Assembly (NCBI GenBank): GCA_008477525.1
Contig: SPDT01000003.1
Location: 1,116,001 to 1,180,000 of the forward strand
Source: Hypomyces perniciosus
Taxonomy: Eukaryota; Ascomycota; Sordariomycetes; Hypocreales; Hypocreaceae
DNA length: 64,000 nucleotides
Direction: 5' to 3'
Below the pieces are notes generated by a model. That model worked only from the letters and a program-made list of their open reading frames with translations, was not told where the DNA came from and ran no database searches. This document shows, piece by piece, positions 1-10,652 of the stretch. Within the stretch, counting starts at the first letter, position 1. Each line of letters begins with the position of its first letter. The position numbers and the translations under genes were made by a program.

Positions 1-286
1 TATGGGGCATTGGCAGCCATCCACCCCCCTGACATGGCGCGTGGCTTAAGACACAAGCAGCCATTCCAAGAGCTCATTCGTCTAAGCTATCCCTACTCAG
101 ACACCTTGGCTTTCAGCTCGATCTGTACGACATTACAACAAGACCGACCACGAAATCACATCGTAGTAATAATTGCCCGCCATTTACCAACATGAGAGGT
201 ATCGGGCGCTGCCGTTGCTACCCAAGACATTACGGTCAGCAGAACTTGCAAGTGGTATAGCGACAAATAGGGGACCGATGGATAGT

Positions 287-293
287 TATATAA
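287..293 (+). promoter_or_regulatory. TATA-like box upstream of the GH25 gene
   Basis: The sequence TATATAA lies about 90 nt before the ATG at 383, a normal distance for a fungal core promoter. The rest of 1-382 holds no gene that I can support. Confidence 0.45.
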
Positions 294-382
294 GGCAGTG
301 TATTCTCGCAATCATTCACGTTTATGACTACCTTCAACTCAAAGAGTCAAGCAATCCCACATCTTGAGTTTAGTCTCTCGCG

Positions 383-1141
383 ATGAAATCCATCACCTCT
401 ATTGTTGCCGGGTTGGCTGCCCTTGCCTCCTTGGCAAATGCTGCAGTCAGAGGATTCGACATTTCCCACTTCCAACCCAATGTCAACTTCGCTAAGGCAT
501 ATGCTGAAGGCGCTCGATTCGTCATCATCAAGGTACTGTTCATCATTCACTCGAACTCGGCATTCTCACATCTTCCAACTGTAAACCTAACCATGAATTA
601 CTAGGCCACCGAGGGAACCACGTTTAAGGACCCTGCATTCAACGCTCATTACACCAGGGCCACCCAAGCGGGCTTCATCCGTGGTGGATACCACTTCGCC
701 CAACCAGGTTCCTCCACCGGCAGGGCTCAGGCAGAATTCTTCATCAGGAACGGAGGAGGCTGGTCTCCCGATGGCATCACCCTACCCGGCATGGTTGATC
801 TCGAGAAAAACCCAAACGGCAGCCCCTGCTACGGCCTCAGTCCCGCTGCTATGGCCAATTGGATCAACGATTTCATTGAAACCTACCGTGCTGCCACCCG
901 TCGTTATCCTCTGATCTACACATCCACAAGCTGGTGGAAACAGTGCACGGGCAATAATCCAACCTTCGGGGGAAGATCGCCTCTTGTCATTGCTCGTTAT
1001 GCCAGCTCTGTTGGTGAGCTTCCTGCTGGTTGGGGCTTCCACACCATTTGGCAGTTCAGCGACAACTCGCCCTGGGGCGGTGATGCTGACACGTTTAATG
1101 GCGAATTACCCCAACTCCAGAGACTTGCCAGAGGTGGTTGA
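383..1141 (+). CDS. Secreted GH25 lysozyme-type glycoside hydrolase
   Basis: Two exons (383-532 and 605-1141) with a 72-nt GT-AG intron encode 228 aa. Residues 1-20 form a signal peptide ending ANA|A, so the enzyme should be secreted. The mature protein starts with VRGFDISHFQ, the usual GH25 opening with the first catalytic Asp. GMVDLEKNP supplies the second acidic pair, and the C-terminal part has the IWQFSD strand typical of the family's TIM-like barrel. Fungal (Chalaropsis-type) members cleave the beta-1,4 bond of peptidoglycan, so roles in bacterial competition or wall turnover are likely. The length is normal for a single-domain family member and no wall-binding module is present. The gene lies outside the apparent polyketide cluster. 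Confidence 0.93.
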
Positions 1142-1528
1142 GTCCAGGGACCTCGGGAATATGTGGCTCTAGTTCAGGTTTTATTACACACGCCATGAAA
1201 TATTTGGCAAGAATCGATATGAATGTATACATGGCAGGCCATAGGGGTAATGCTAGACTAGGTTAAGCAAGACGATGAATTCCGAATATTTGTCCGATTC
1301 GCATTATATGAGCGTGCATCTTTCTGGCTCTGTAGCCACTTGAGAATCCTCGAATCGGTGAAAAATGTCTTGATTACCTCTTAGAAGGTCATTACAGATG
1401 TCAAATTAATGGAGAGACTAGAGACATCCGAATGAACATGAAGAATAGGAAACAAAAAATGTAGTTGTACAAGCCAAAACACCAAAGATTTGCTGGATCT
1501 TGCATCTCAAGGTCCCAACAGAACATAT
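1142..1528. other. Convergent intergenic region
   Basis: This spacer lies between the 3' ends of the GH25 gene (plus) and the oxidoreductase (minus). I see no gene or clear repeat. Confidence 0.6.
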
Positions 1529-2782
1529 TTATGCTTCTTTAGCCCACTGCTGGCCACTCCAGAGTTTGCCCGTTGTCCACAGCCAGTAGTCTCGGCCCTT
1601 GATGAGCCATACCATGAAGCTCGGCATCTTATAGCCCATGGCAGCGCCAACACCTTTACTCTTACCAATTGGCACCATTTGAGTTTCGCTCGTATCCTCT
1701 TTAAACTCTCGATCCTTGTCAACAGAGCTACTGTGCTTTCCAGCAGCTATGAGTAGATCGCGCTTGATATTGGCGCTGATAATGGGGACGGCAGCTAGGA
1801 CGTTGTGGATGGCAGGTCGCGCATAGTCGCTCACATCACCGATGGAGTAGATGCGTGGCCCTGCCTTGTCAACACGCAGGGTGGTACGGTTGGTCTCGAT
1901 GCGTCCATCTACCGTCAACAGCGTCTTGTCTTTGATGAAGCTAGTGTTGGGGATCATTCCGATCGCTGGGATATACACATCCGCTATTAACGTCTCCCCG
2001 CTGCTGAGCGTCACTGCCGTCTCGGTGGCGACAGCATCTTCATAGCCGGAGTTACTGGGCACAATGTTCGTGACCCGTGTGTTCTTGACCACCGTGACCC
2101 CAACTCTACCCAGGTGCTGCTCTGCAACATCGGCGATAGCTGGGCGGAGCAGTGGCAGGATCTGGGCACCACTGGACACAACAGTAATTGGTACCTTTGG
2201 AGGCAGCCGGTTGCAAGGCCACCATGCGGAGCGACCGTTCAGGTATTCGCCCAGCTCGCCAGCAGCTTCAATGGCCGAAGGGCCGCCCCCGGAAATGACG
2301 ATATGTCTGGCAGATGGCAGCGCCTTGCGGAGCTCGTTCCATTTTGACTTGAGAAAGACTTCATCTTTGTTTAGACTTAGGAGAGGTGACGGTGTGGATG
2401 CGCCAGTAGCAATGACAAGTGAGTAGAAGTCAATGGTCTCAGTCTTGCTTGTGCCGTCATCTAACGCAACAGTGACGAGACGATTAATGTGATCGAGATC
2501 GATTGCAGTACCCTTGACGAAGCGAAAGTTGACCTTGGGGTATTGCTTAAAGACCTGTGGAATATCCAAAAACAGTTTCTGCTGATCGAACATGTCGTCC
2601 GAGATCATGGCACGCGGGGCCGAAGGCCTGCACCAGACCTGAGCGGACGAGCTGACAAGAATGACCTTGTACGTTTCCTGCTCTGGAAGCTGAGGGATGG
2701 CATGCTTTAGGACCGAGTGGGCACAGGAGACCCCGCCATAGGAGCCTCCTATGATGACAATGTTCTTGGCCTTGATAGCCAT
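1529..2782 (-). CDS. AIF/FSP1-like FAD-dependent pyridine nucleotide oxidoreductase
   Basis: A single exon encodes 417 aa from the ATG at 2782. An open frame runs to 2887, but only with a GTG start, so I prefer the ATG just before the dinucleotide fold. The N-terminus NIVIIGGSYGGVSCAHS is the FAD-binding beta-alpha-beta fold. HIVISGGGPSAIEAAGELG near residue 165 is the second (NAD(P)H) fold, and RIYSIGDVSDYARP is the late FAD-contacting motif ending in the conserved Asp. This order is that of AMID/AIFM2/FSP1-type quinone reductases. I see no targeting peptide or clear membrane anchor. It shares a 729-bp divergent promoter region with the prenyltransferase, so it could be co-regulated with the cluster, but it may equally be a flanking housekeeping gene. 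Confidence 0.85.
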   Translation of the reverse strand: MAIKAKNIVIIGGSYGGVSCAHSVLKHAIPQLPEQETYKVILVSSSAQVWCRPSAPRAMISDDMFDQQKLFLDIPQVFKQYPKVNFRFVKGTAIDLDHINRLVTVALDDGTSKTETIDFYSLVIATGASTPSPLLSLNKDEVFLKSKWNELRKALPSARHIVISGGGPSAIEAAGELGEYLNGRSAWWPCNRLPPKVPITVVSSGAQILPLLRPAIADVAEQHLGRVGVTVVKNTRVTNIVPSNSGYEDAVATETAVTLSSGETLIADVYIPAIGMIPNTSFIKDKTLLTVDGRIETNRTTLRVDKAGPRIYSIGDVSDYARPAIHNVLAAVPIISANIKRDLLIAAGKHSSSVDKDREFKEDTSETQMVPIGKSKGVGAAMGYKMPSFMVWLIKGRDYWLWTTGKLWSGQQWAKEA

Positions 2783-3511
2783 GACTGAAGAGCTTGTGTT
2801 TGCGAATGGCTGATAGGGTGTTGGAAGATGGGCGAAGCGTGGAGTTACCAGGCGGAGAGAATGAACCAAAGAGATAATGCACGGCACCCAATTCGCAATT
2901 ACTAAGATATTTAAGGAGTATGAGTGGCCAAACTTTTTGTCGTGGTTTTAAGGGATAGTTACTCGGGTCATGGTGAATTGGAGGGGGCCGAAAACAGACA
3001 CCCCGAGAAAGCCCTACTGAAACGCAATCAAATCCACTATTATTGGCAGCTTCCCGTATGATAGGCATATGCAGATGGTAGCAGTACGGAGTGGAAGCTG
3101 TGGACCGACAGCGACAGTACTACTGGTGGCTGGTGGTGATTGTGTCTCCGAGCCCCGGATTCCGAGCCCCGTTAGCCTCACCAGGGCTCCGGAAGATGTA
3201 TGGATGGATGCTTACTATTGCACTAGGATCAGAACCCATGTTCGTTCTGCATTACCTCCATGGACTCTCGGCTCGCGGATAATGGCGTAGTCATGATCAA
3301 GGCCCGTAGATGTACGGCTATGAGCTAGGTACTACGCAGGACCTGAGAGGTTCGGCGATGTTGACCTGGACTGCCAGAGAGTTTAAGAAAGGACCACATC
3401 CCGATATCTTCCCTCATAAAAAACGTGCTTCATTATTCAATACACCCCCTCCCAATTGAGGGGCGTTATTCACCTTCACATACAATTTTGGATCATTGTC
3501 GACCACCCACC
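2783..3511. promoter_or_regulatory. Shared divergent promoter (oxidoreductase / prenyltransferase)
   Basis: These 729 bp lie between two divergent start codons. They contain a short direct repeat CCGAGCCCCG/TCCGAGCCCC near 3150-3170. I found no complete TCGGN3CCGA palindrome here, unlike in the promoters of the other two tailoring genes. Confidence 0.5.
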
Positions 3512-4922
3512 ATGGCCACTACCGCCCAGTCTCCCATCTTCCAGTCTCTCCAGGCAGAGACGGGGGCGACTCCCCCCGTCCCATCGTCATCCGAGCAGAT
3601 TCCAGTTCCTGACCCAGAGTACTGGTGGAACACAAGTGGTGTCGACTTGGCCAACATGCTTCACGAGGCCAACTACCCCATCGAGGTTCAGCGCGACTTC
3701 TTGAGCTGGTATCGCGAGAACCTATGCCCCCTACTTGGTGGCCGCCCGCGACCCGATTCCATCCCGGCTAACATTGGTCGCGATGGCAACCCCTTTGAGT
3801 ACAGTTTCGAGCTCAGAGGCTCGACCAAGAGCCAGGACGTTCGCTTCGTCGTGGATCTCACGGAGCTTCGTCCTGAAGATTCCATTAGCCCTCTCAGCGT
3901 TGCATCAAGCGAAAAGATAATTGCATCGCTGGCCGAAAAGACTCCTGGCTTTGATGATACCTATTATCGTGCCCTGAAGGAATGGTTTGTCTACGCTCAT
4001 CTGCCCACTGAGGAGCAGAGGGCTTTGGTTGCCAAGTCAAAGTCTCAGTCCTCCCTCATCCTTGGTTTCGACATTCGCAAGAAGGCCATTGAGGGAAGCA
4101 CCCTGCCCGTCATGGGCAAGGTATACTTCCTCCCCTACTTTGTTGCCGCCCACAAGGGTATCAGCTTTTGGCAGGCCGCCCGTCAGTCCATTCTGCAGCT
4201 CCCAACCATCAACTCATACCCCAACGTCATCAAATCGGTCAACTTGATCAATGACTTCCTGGCAGACAAGCCCCCGCAGTGGCAGATGGGAACGCGCTTC
4301 CTGGCGACGGATCTGGTGGCCCCTGAAAAGGCACGCTTCAAGGTGTACATGCGCTGCTTTGCTACCACCTTCGAGGATATCTGGGACTACTACACTCTGG
4401 GTGGACGTCTCCCCAATGTGGATGAGGATAAGGAGAAGTTCCGCGAGCTTATGGACCTGGTCAGCGGCACCACATACGCCGAGTCGCGTGGCGAGACGAA
4501 GATGGATATGGAAACCTTCAACTCTGTTCCCCAAAAGTTGACAGCCATCTACTTTGCCGTCTCGGCTGATAGGGCATATCCATGCCCCAAGCTCTGCATC
4601 TATCCCGCCAACTTCGCCGCAAACGATGAGGTTATCGCCCAAGGACTTGACCAATGGTTCACTAAATACGGCTGGCACGAAGAGGGTGCACAGAACAAGT
4701 CGATGGAGGAGCAGGTAAAGAACGTCTTGTAAGTAATTGCTTGGATTTAAGCCACGAGAAGAGATATACGCTAACCTGAAGCATAGTACGCATCGTGAGC
4801 TCAAGGAGAAGACTGGTATCTTCACTTTCATTGGCATCGGCCGCAAGGAAGATGTTACGAAAAATAATCTCAGCATGCAAGTGTATGTTTCGCCAGAGCT
4901 GTACGCCAACCCTCGCATTTGA
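3512..4922 (+). CDS. DMATS-type aromatic prenyltransferase
   Basis: Two exons (3512-4728 and 4787-4922), joined by a 58-nt GT-AG intron in phase 2, encode 450 aa, the usual length for the family. The start is the ATG in the good context CCACCATGG. The upstream extension to 3425 would need a GTG start. The sequence shows the ABBA-fold strand motifs that carry the Lys/Arg/Tyr diphosphate shield: KVYFLPY near 205-215, RFKVYMR near 275-285 and KLCIYP near 355-365. DMATS enzymes are soluble, metal-independent and transfer a dimethylallyl or geranyl group onto an aromatic acceptor. Beside a non-reducing PKS, monooxygenase and methyltransferase the acceptor is most likely the polyketide rather than an indole. 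The acceptor position cannot be read from sequence. Confidence 0.92.
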
Positions 4923-5999
4923 GAGTCGGCTTAGAGTTAGTTGATGGAAGATGGCAAGAATATCTCTGATGATTGAGAAAGCAATTGAATGTATTATTTT
5001 GAACACTTAGGTAAGTCCATATGTAGAGCAATGAAGAATGTTTTGGTTTAAGCGCAACATTACCCGTAGAGCAGGTGTCAACGAGAAATACGGTCGGTAA
5101 TATCGTGTGCTAGCCATAATTTCCATGAAGAATTTTGAAGGTCTCCGACAATCTTCAATCTTGTAGGTGAAGAGTTCATATTCAGGCCGCTTCGTGGTGA
5201 TATCAGTGGGCATTTCAACCAGATGGTTCCATGTTCCATGTCGTGTCCCACGTGGTGTGTCTGCAGCCTACACATTTTGAGACCCTGCCATGCTTCTTAG
5301 CATATCTCGCTCTCAGTGTGGAAATGGGATTTCTCACTTCCTGTCGATCTAACCCTTGTACAAAACGTGACAGGGTATACGCGATAGCATCATGTATGTG
5401 TGTGCTGATCAGAATTGACTGGGTAGGTGGGACCTCTGTCAGCGTAGAATCAGGCCATGCACGAGGGAACAAACCCAAGACAGCCCAGCCGAGCAGATAA
5501 ATGCATCCGGTTAATGCTTACTCTAATGAGACACGGGCGTTAGCTCATCTAGAGCCCTGAACCATCAAGATCCTAAGGCCTTCCGGCGTCCGGCATCTGC
5601 TCCATAACAATGGGCCCGACTCGGGCCCCGAGATCCGCCGGAGGATTCGCCATTCCCTAACGCTCGACTTGATGCAAAGCTCTGGTATTCCTCGCTGCTC
5701 AGATTACGTATTAATTTTCCTGGCACGATTGGAGCTTCGGCGGAGTGCTGCTGCTCTCGGTCCCGAATTCACGATGGTGCTCCGGTGAGGACAATGTTTG
5801 GGGGCAAACTCTCGCGACATCATACATACGTGAGCCAAGTACCAAGCTCTCAGCTCTCGCCTGTGATTCAGTTTTTCTCAGAGCTCTGAATAAATTTGAA
5901 CTATTGTCCACTGCCATTGATCTGGATCATCACAGAATTTATCCCACTATAGCAGCTGTTTCATTTCTATAACCCCAGCGAGCAGACGAACAGGACACA
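4923..5999. promoter_or_regulatory. Upstream region of the FAD monooxygenase
   Basis: This 1.08 kb stretch has no supportable gene. The part near 5560-5670 is GC-rich with several CCGG/CCGA elements and includes the palindrome listed at 5621-5631. Small open frames here have no recognisable features. Confidence 0.5.
5621..5631. promoter_or_regulatory. TCGGN3CCGA palindrome (candidate Zn2Cys6 site)
   Basis: A perfect 11-bp palindrome TCGGGCCCCGA lies 369 bp upstream of the monooxygenase start. It fits TCGGN3CCGA and also TCGN5CGA, the class of sites bound by dimeric Zn2Cys6 regulators of polyketide clusters such as AflR. Matching copies occur at 8041 and 8268. Function is inferred. Confidence 0.5.
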
Positions 6000-7536
6000 A
6001 TGACCTCTACACAAGACCTTCATATTATTGTTATTGGTGCCGGTAAGTGAATAATTAAAGAATTAAGATATTTACCTGAAATCTTGCCTTGATTTTGCGG
6101 CATAGAATGTTTGAGTATTGGTTAACGGGAATATCCTAGGCATCACCGGTCTCTTGACCTGCCAGGCTCTTAAGAAGGCCGGCGTCAAGTACTCCTGTTT
6201 CGAACGGGATGCATCCATGAACTATCGCAGCAATGAGTGGACTATGGCCATTCACTGGGCTCTGCCGCTGCTCGACGACCTTCTGCCCGCTGAGGTCCGG
6301 GCCAAACTTCCCACGATTGCCTGCAATCCCGTCGCTGGCATTCACTCGGGCGACTATCCCATTATCAACGGCGAAACCGGAGACTTGATCACGGGAGTAC
6401 CATACAAGAATGGCTTGCGAGTCCCACGCAGCAAGATGCGTGCTCTCTGCGCGGAAGGGGTCGAGGTCAACGTAAGGCTATCTCTCCAAGCATATAAGGG
6501 AATGTGTTCCAGTATCTTATACCTTCCTAGTACAACAAAACCCTGGCTGATATCGCCTTCAATGAAAGCGGCAACGGCGTCGTGGCCATCTTCTCAGACG
6601 GAACGCTGGTGTCTGGCACCATGATCATCGGAGCCGATGGACCAAGGTCACGGGTGCGCGAAACTGCAGTGGAGAGTGCTGAGAAGGCTGCCGTGACGAA
6701 GTTTCCTATCTTCCACACCAATATGACGGTCTCTTACGGTGACGCTGAGAAGGCCCTCTACGTTCGCGAGAAATATCCCACCAGTTACCTTGCGCTGAGC
6801 CAGCGTTCTTTCCATGCATTCCAATCAAGTAAGTCGATAGTATCTGAGTTTCCTTCCTGGGGCTGAATAGCTAATAATACCCTTTCTTCCCATCAGTTTC
6901 AAGCATGCCCGATGGTCCGGATCACCCCGAAACCTGGATCTTCCACATGGCCATGGCGTGGCTTGGCGAGAGCGATAACAAGATGAGCTACCCCGAGCGA
7001 CTTGCTCTGATCAAGTCTAGAGCCGATGGACTTGGAGAACCCGCGCGGTCTGCGTTCATGTGGCTTCCAGAAGATACTGAAGTTCATAAGGCAGACATTA
7101 GCTACTGGATCAGCCAGCCATGGAACAACCGCGCAGGGCGATTGACTCTGGTGGGCGATGCCGCGCACCCCATGCCACCGTGTAAGTTCGCCCGAGGCGG
7201 ATATGTTATTTTGGCCTTTGTCACTAATATTTTGCCCTGTCAGACCGCGGCCAAGGATTGAATCACTGCATCCAGGACGTCTCGCACCTGCTGAAGGGCT
7301 TGAAGGCGATTCATGACGGCAGTGCAGCACTCGCAGACACCATTGCCGAATTCGAGAAGGAGATGATTCCTAGAGGTAAAGAGGAGGTCAGCTGCTCGGT
7401 GGAGAACGGTCTGATGCTGCACGATTGGGAAAAGATCCAACAGAGCCCCGTGTTCCGTCGCGGCTTCAAGCCCATGGATGGGCATAGCAACGTCAAGGTG
7501 GAGGCTGTGCCTGTGGCCACTGAACAGCGAGCTTAA
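6000..7536 (+). CDS. FAD-dependent aromatic monooxygenase, cluster tailoring enzyme
   Basis: Five exons (6000-6042, 6140-6471, 6531-6828, 6897-7181, 7244-7536) with four GT-AG introns in consistent phase encode 416 aa. The first exon is only 43 nt, and its splice restores the dinucleotide fold IIVIGAGITGLL (residues 9-20). Next comes the E/R acidic end of the fold near CFERD. A GADGPRSRVRE DG-type motif follows near 165-175, then LVGDAAHPMPP at the third junction, continuing YRGQGLNHCIQD after the last intron. These are the three hallmarks of class A flavoprotein hydroxylases, which use NAD(P)H and O2 to hydroxylate or oxidatively open phenolic rings. Between the prenyltransferase and methyltransferase it most likely oxidises the PKS product. 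No membrane segment is seen. Confidence 0.92.
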
Positions 7537-8040
7537 GCCTTGTTCAGTAAGATGGCATTTCCCAAGTTTTTGCAATCGCTTGCCTCGATATTGTGGATGG
7601 AAACGAGTGCGTCCAATCACGATTTGGTCGTGCTAGTTGTGAGATACAGAGAGGGAATTTCTGAGAGCATGAAGTATGCTGTTTCTACATTAGAAGAACA
7701 CGGCCGATAGACTACCTGACTAAATACATCGTATGTGAAAGTTCAACATCTCGCTCCCGCCGACTGAACATTTCGATTTCTCCAACTATACTTGCTGCCC
7801 TCTAAGGCACTCTTATAGGAAGGGGTAAGACGGAAAATCCCCCACAGTGCAAGGTGCAAGTCTTGCATCCTTCCCATCGAAATTCCGAATCATTTTGCAT
7901 CATGTTCTTGACGGATCGACCAGGGTTATTTTTTTCAGCTCACTTTGCGATCCCGTTTCGCCACTCAACGGGGGAAAACAGGCTCTTGATACTACATACA
8001 TACTATCGGGATCGCCCGTTGGCGGGGCCGGTGTTGGGCT

Positions 8041-8051
8041 TCGGCAACCGA
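8041..8051. promoter_or_regulatory. TCGGN3CCGA palindrome (candidate Zn2Cys6 site)
   Basis: A perfect palindrome TCGGCAACCGA lies 438 bp upstream of the methyltransferase start. It is the same class as the sites at 5621 and 8268. Confidence 0.5.
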
Positions 8052-8267
8052 ATTTTGGAGGGACGATCCGGAGGTCGGATTACATGGTTCGTAGGGGTTT
8101 CGATGGAGGCCTCGCATCGTATCCCTGTAGAGGCTGAAACATAATGCGGATAGTTTTACCCCCGACCAGGGGTTAGTGCTTACTGCATTGTCTTGGAGCT
8201 CGCCAAGCTGAAGGTGGAAATCCTTTGCTTTGGACGGAGTACGGAGTACAAGTTATTATATCACAGT

Positions 8268-8278
8268 TCGGGATCCGA
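8268..8278. promoter_or_regulatory. TCGGN3CCGA palindrome (candidate Zn2Cys6 site)
   Basis: A perfect palindrome TCGGGATCCGA lies 211 bp upstream of the methyltransferase start, a typical distance for a fungal activator site. It is the second copy in this promoter. Confidence 0.55.
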
Positions 8279-8488
8279 TGCCCGGAACCTGGATTATTGG
8301 AATACCGCTGACCTCCCAAAAATGCGGAAGTGAGACAAACCAGTCTACTAAACCATCACACATCGCCGCTTCACTATAACTGAAATATAATCCTGGATCT
8401 AATTAATATGTCAACGTAATTACTACAAATTTCGAACAGCTTCTCACACCCAGAATCGTCGTGACTGTACGGAGTAATTGTGACCAAA

Positions 8489-10044
8489 ATGGCCGTCACC
8501 AATGAGCAACTTGATCTCGTCGCAACCGCAGAGGCTATCCTTGCACAAACGACAAATCTCGTCCAGCAACTCTTGCAACGCTCCATCTCCTCTCCAGACA
8601 GTCTTTCGATTGGAGCCAAAGCCCAACTGTGGGATACTCACGATGCCAATGTCGACACTCTACGATCCGATATTGTCGCGCTGACACAACGGCTGGACCG
8701 TCTGCTCGAAGGACCACACGAGTTTCTCCACGACTATGTAAACACTAATTGGGAACATGGAGCGCTATACGCATTGCTTGAGTTCAACGTCCTGGAAAAA
8801 ATACCACTCGACGGCTCTTCTGTGCCTGTCACACAGCTTGCCGAACAAACCAAGCTTCCTGAAGACAAATTGCTCCGCATGTGTCGCTTGGTTGCCACCG
8901 CTGACATTTTGAGCGAGACCAAAGAGGCATGTTTTTCACATACGGCCATTTCAGAGCTTCTCGTCCGAGACCAAGATTATAAAAGCTATATCCATTTCGA
9001 GTTATTTGAAACCCGGGTGGCCAGCACTCATCTTGCGGATTCGCTAAAGAAGCCAAATCCCTTCTGGACTGGGCACTCGGCTTTTGAGCATGCGTACGCA
9101 TCTTTTTTGCTTTTCCTTGGTAGCCTCAAGGCAAGCATCACTGAGAGAAACCGCTAACAGAGTTTAGATGGGGACTGCCCATGCATGCCTGGCATACAAA
9201 GAATCCGGACAAAGGCCGCCGTTTTGGGCAGGCCATGCAAAGTGTATCCAAAGGTTTGGAACATCCAATATTGTATAAACGATGAAAATAATGACTAACA
9301 TAGCTGGGTCTAAGGTGTCGATCCGGCCAATACTTTGATCATCGATTGGCTTCGCAAATGCCCCGAGCTGAATACGAACGGCTTTGTTGTAGAAGTCGCA
9401 GGCAAAAACGGTAGCTTTTCTGAAGAATTGGCAGAGATTTTCCCGCAATTAAAGTTTGACGTCCAAGCTATGTCTCAGGATATTGTAGAACGAAGCACAC
9501 GGGGTCTCTCCCCAGAGCTTGCTTCACGTGCTCGCTTCCGCGTCCGCGAGCTGTTCACAGATAGAACCGTTGAGGAGCTCACACAATATGGATTACAGGG
9601 AGACAAAACACCCGTGGTAATCCTATTTCGGAGTGTTCTTTGGTGGCTCGACGATGCAAAAGTTATTCAAATTCTTCAAAACTTCCTCCCCATCATGAGG
9701 GCCCACGAACAAACGACTCTCCTCATCTGCGACATCCTCTCGCCGGATTGGGGAACCTTCGAGCCCCATGTTGAGCGAGCCTTCCGACGTCGCGATGTCA
9801 CTCTCATGACGATGCATAATGCTCTGCATCGTACGGGCGCAGAGTGGACTGATGTGATTAAGCGGGCGTGTCCTCAATTCAAGGTATGTGGCTTTTGTCT
9901 CACCTCCCAAGGTTTATGTGGTCGGCTGGGCATTTGACTAACATGGAATGTGTTTTGAAGGTTACGTATACCGAAAAATATTCATCACATAACTGCCGTG
10001 GCTTTTGGCAGGTCGAGTTGGACGAGAATGTAGGAGATTATTGA
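8489..10044 (+). CDS. SAM-dependent O-methyltransferase (plant-type, fungal polyketide class)
   Basis: Four exons (8489-9093, 9168-9253, 9315-9883, 9961-10044) encode 447 aa. The ATG at 8489 is used; an in-frame GTG lies three codons earlier. The N-terminal half is the helical dimerisation/winged-helix part (PVTQLAEQTKLPEDKLLRMCR near 115-135). WGLPMHAWHTKNPDKGRRFGQ sits on the small second exon. The Rossmann part starts at VVEVAGKNGSFSEEL near 255. The glycine motif is degenerate: the usual G-G-G-x-G has become A-G-K-N-G. Later motifs (ILFRSVLWWLDDAKVIQIL, LLICDILSP) are preserved. Expected role: methylation of a phenol of the polyketide. Because the SAM-binding loop departs from consensus, altered activity cannot be excluded. 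Confidence 0.87.
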
Positions 10045-10652
10045 GGAAGCTCTAGTTGAGGGGACGAAATCTCGTGACAAGATTGCGCGCTTGAGGAAGG
10101 AAGATATAAACGATATTTCACTATGTTATCTGTTATGAATCATTGGTGGCTTCGGTCTCCGTAATTTTATGTTATTTGGTTTACTCTGCAATTCTGCTTG
10201 GTGTCATAATCGCAATAATGTGTCATCGCGCCGACTTTTGACATGGTCATGTCTGCAATTCCTACATAAACTAGACGATTCAAACGCCTTTGTATATACA
10301 CTATGAGTATCACTAGAGAGAAACTCCAATGCGACGACAACGGATATTTAAATTTTGAACGTTTGCAACATACATCGGCTGTCGATGAATCGTCATTTAC
10401 CGCTGCCTCGTCACTCCCATACAGTAAGACAAGCTCTTTTTACTCTCACTAGGTACGAGACCAACGTGCTGTAATGAATGGAATCAAATTTATATACTAA
10501 ATCTATGTCAAAAACTAACCTGAATCGTGAACATACTGTCTGAAGAAATTAGATTTATATCATTTGAGAAACACAAGAAACCCGCCTGGAAATTTGCATA
10601 CAAAAGAAAAACAGAAAAAAAGAAACATTCCACAATCTAATTTACCACAAGC
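10045..10652. other. Convergent intergenic region, methyltransferase / PKS 3' ends
   Basis: These 608 bp lie between convergent genes. The right part (10,400-10,640) is A-rich on the plus strand and probably contains the PKS 3' UTR. I see no gene. Confidence 0.55.

Larger units (their letters stand above)
7537..8488. promoter_or_regulatory. Upstream region of the O-methyltransferase
   Basis: These 952 bp hold no gene. They contain two TCGGN3CCGA palindromes (listed separately) and a direct repeat around 8232-8250 (ACGGAGT twice, in the arrangement GGACGGAGTACGGAGTAC); a related CTGTACGGAGT lies at 8466. The latter motif is familiar from Eurotiales intergenic DNA, which I use only as a weak hint to the host. 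Confidence 0.5.

Noticed and set aside
2783..2887. N-terminal extension of the FAD oxidoreductase
   Set aside because: It opens with GTG. The ATG at 2782 lies directly before the FAD-binding fold, as in relatives.
3425..3511. N-terminal extension of the prenyltransferase
   Set aside because: It would need a GTG start. The ATG at 3512 has a strong CCACCATGG context and matches normal family length.
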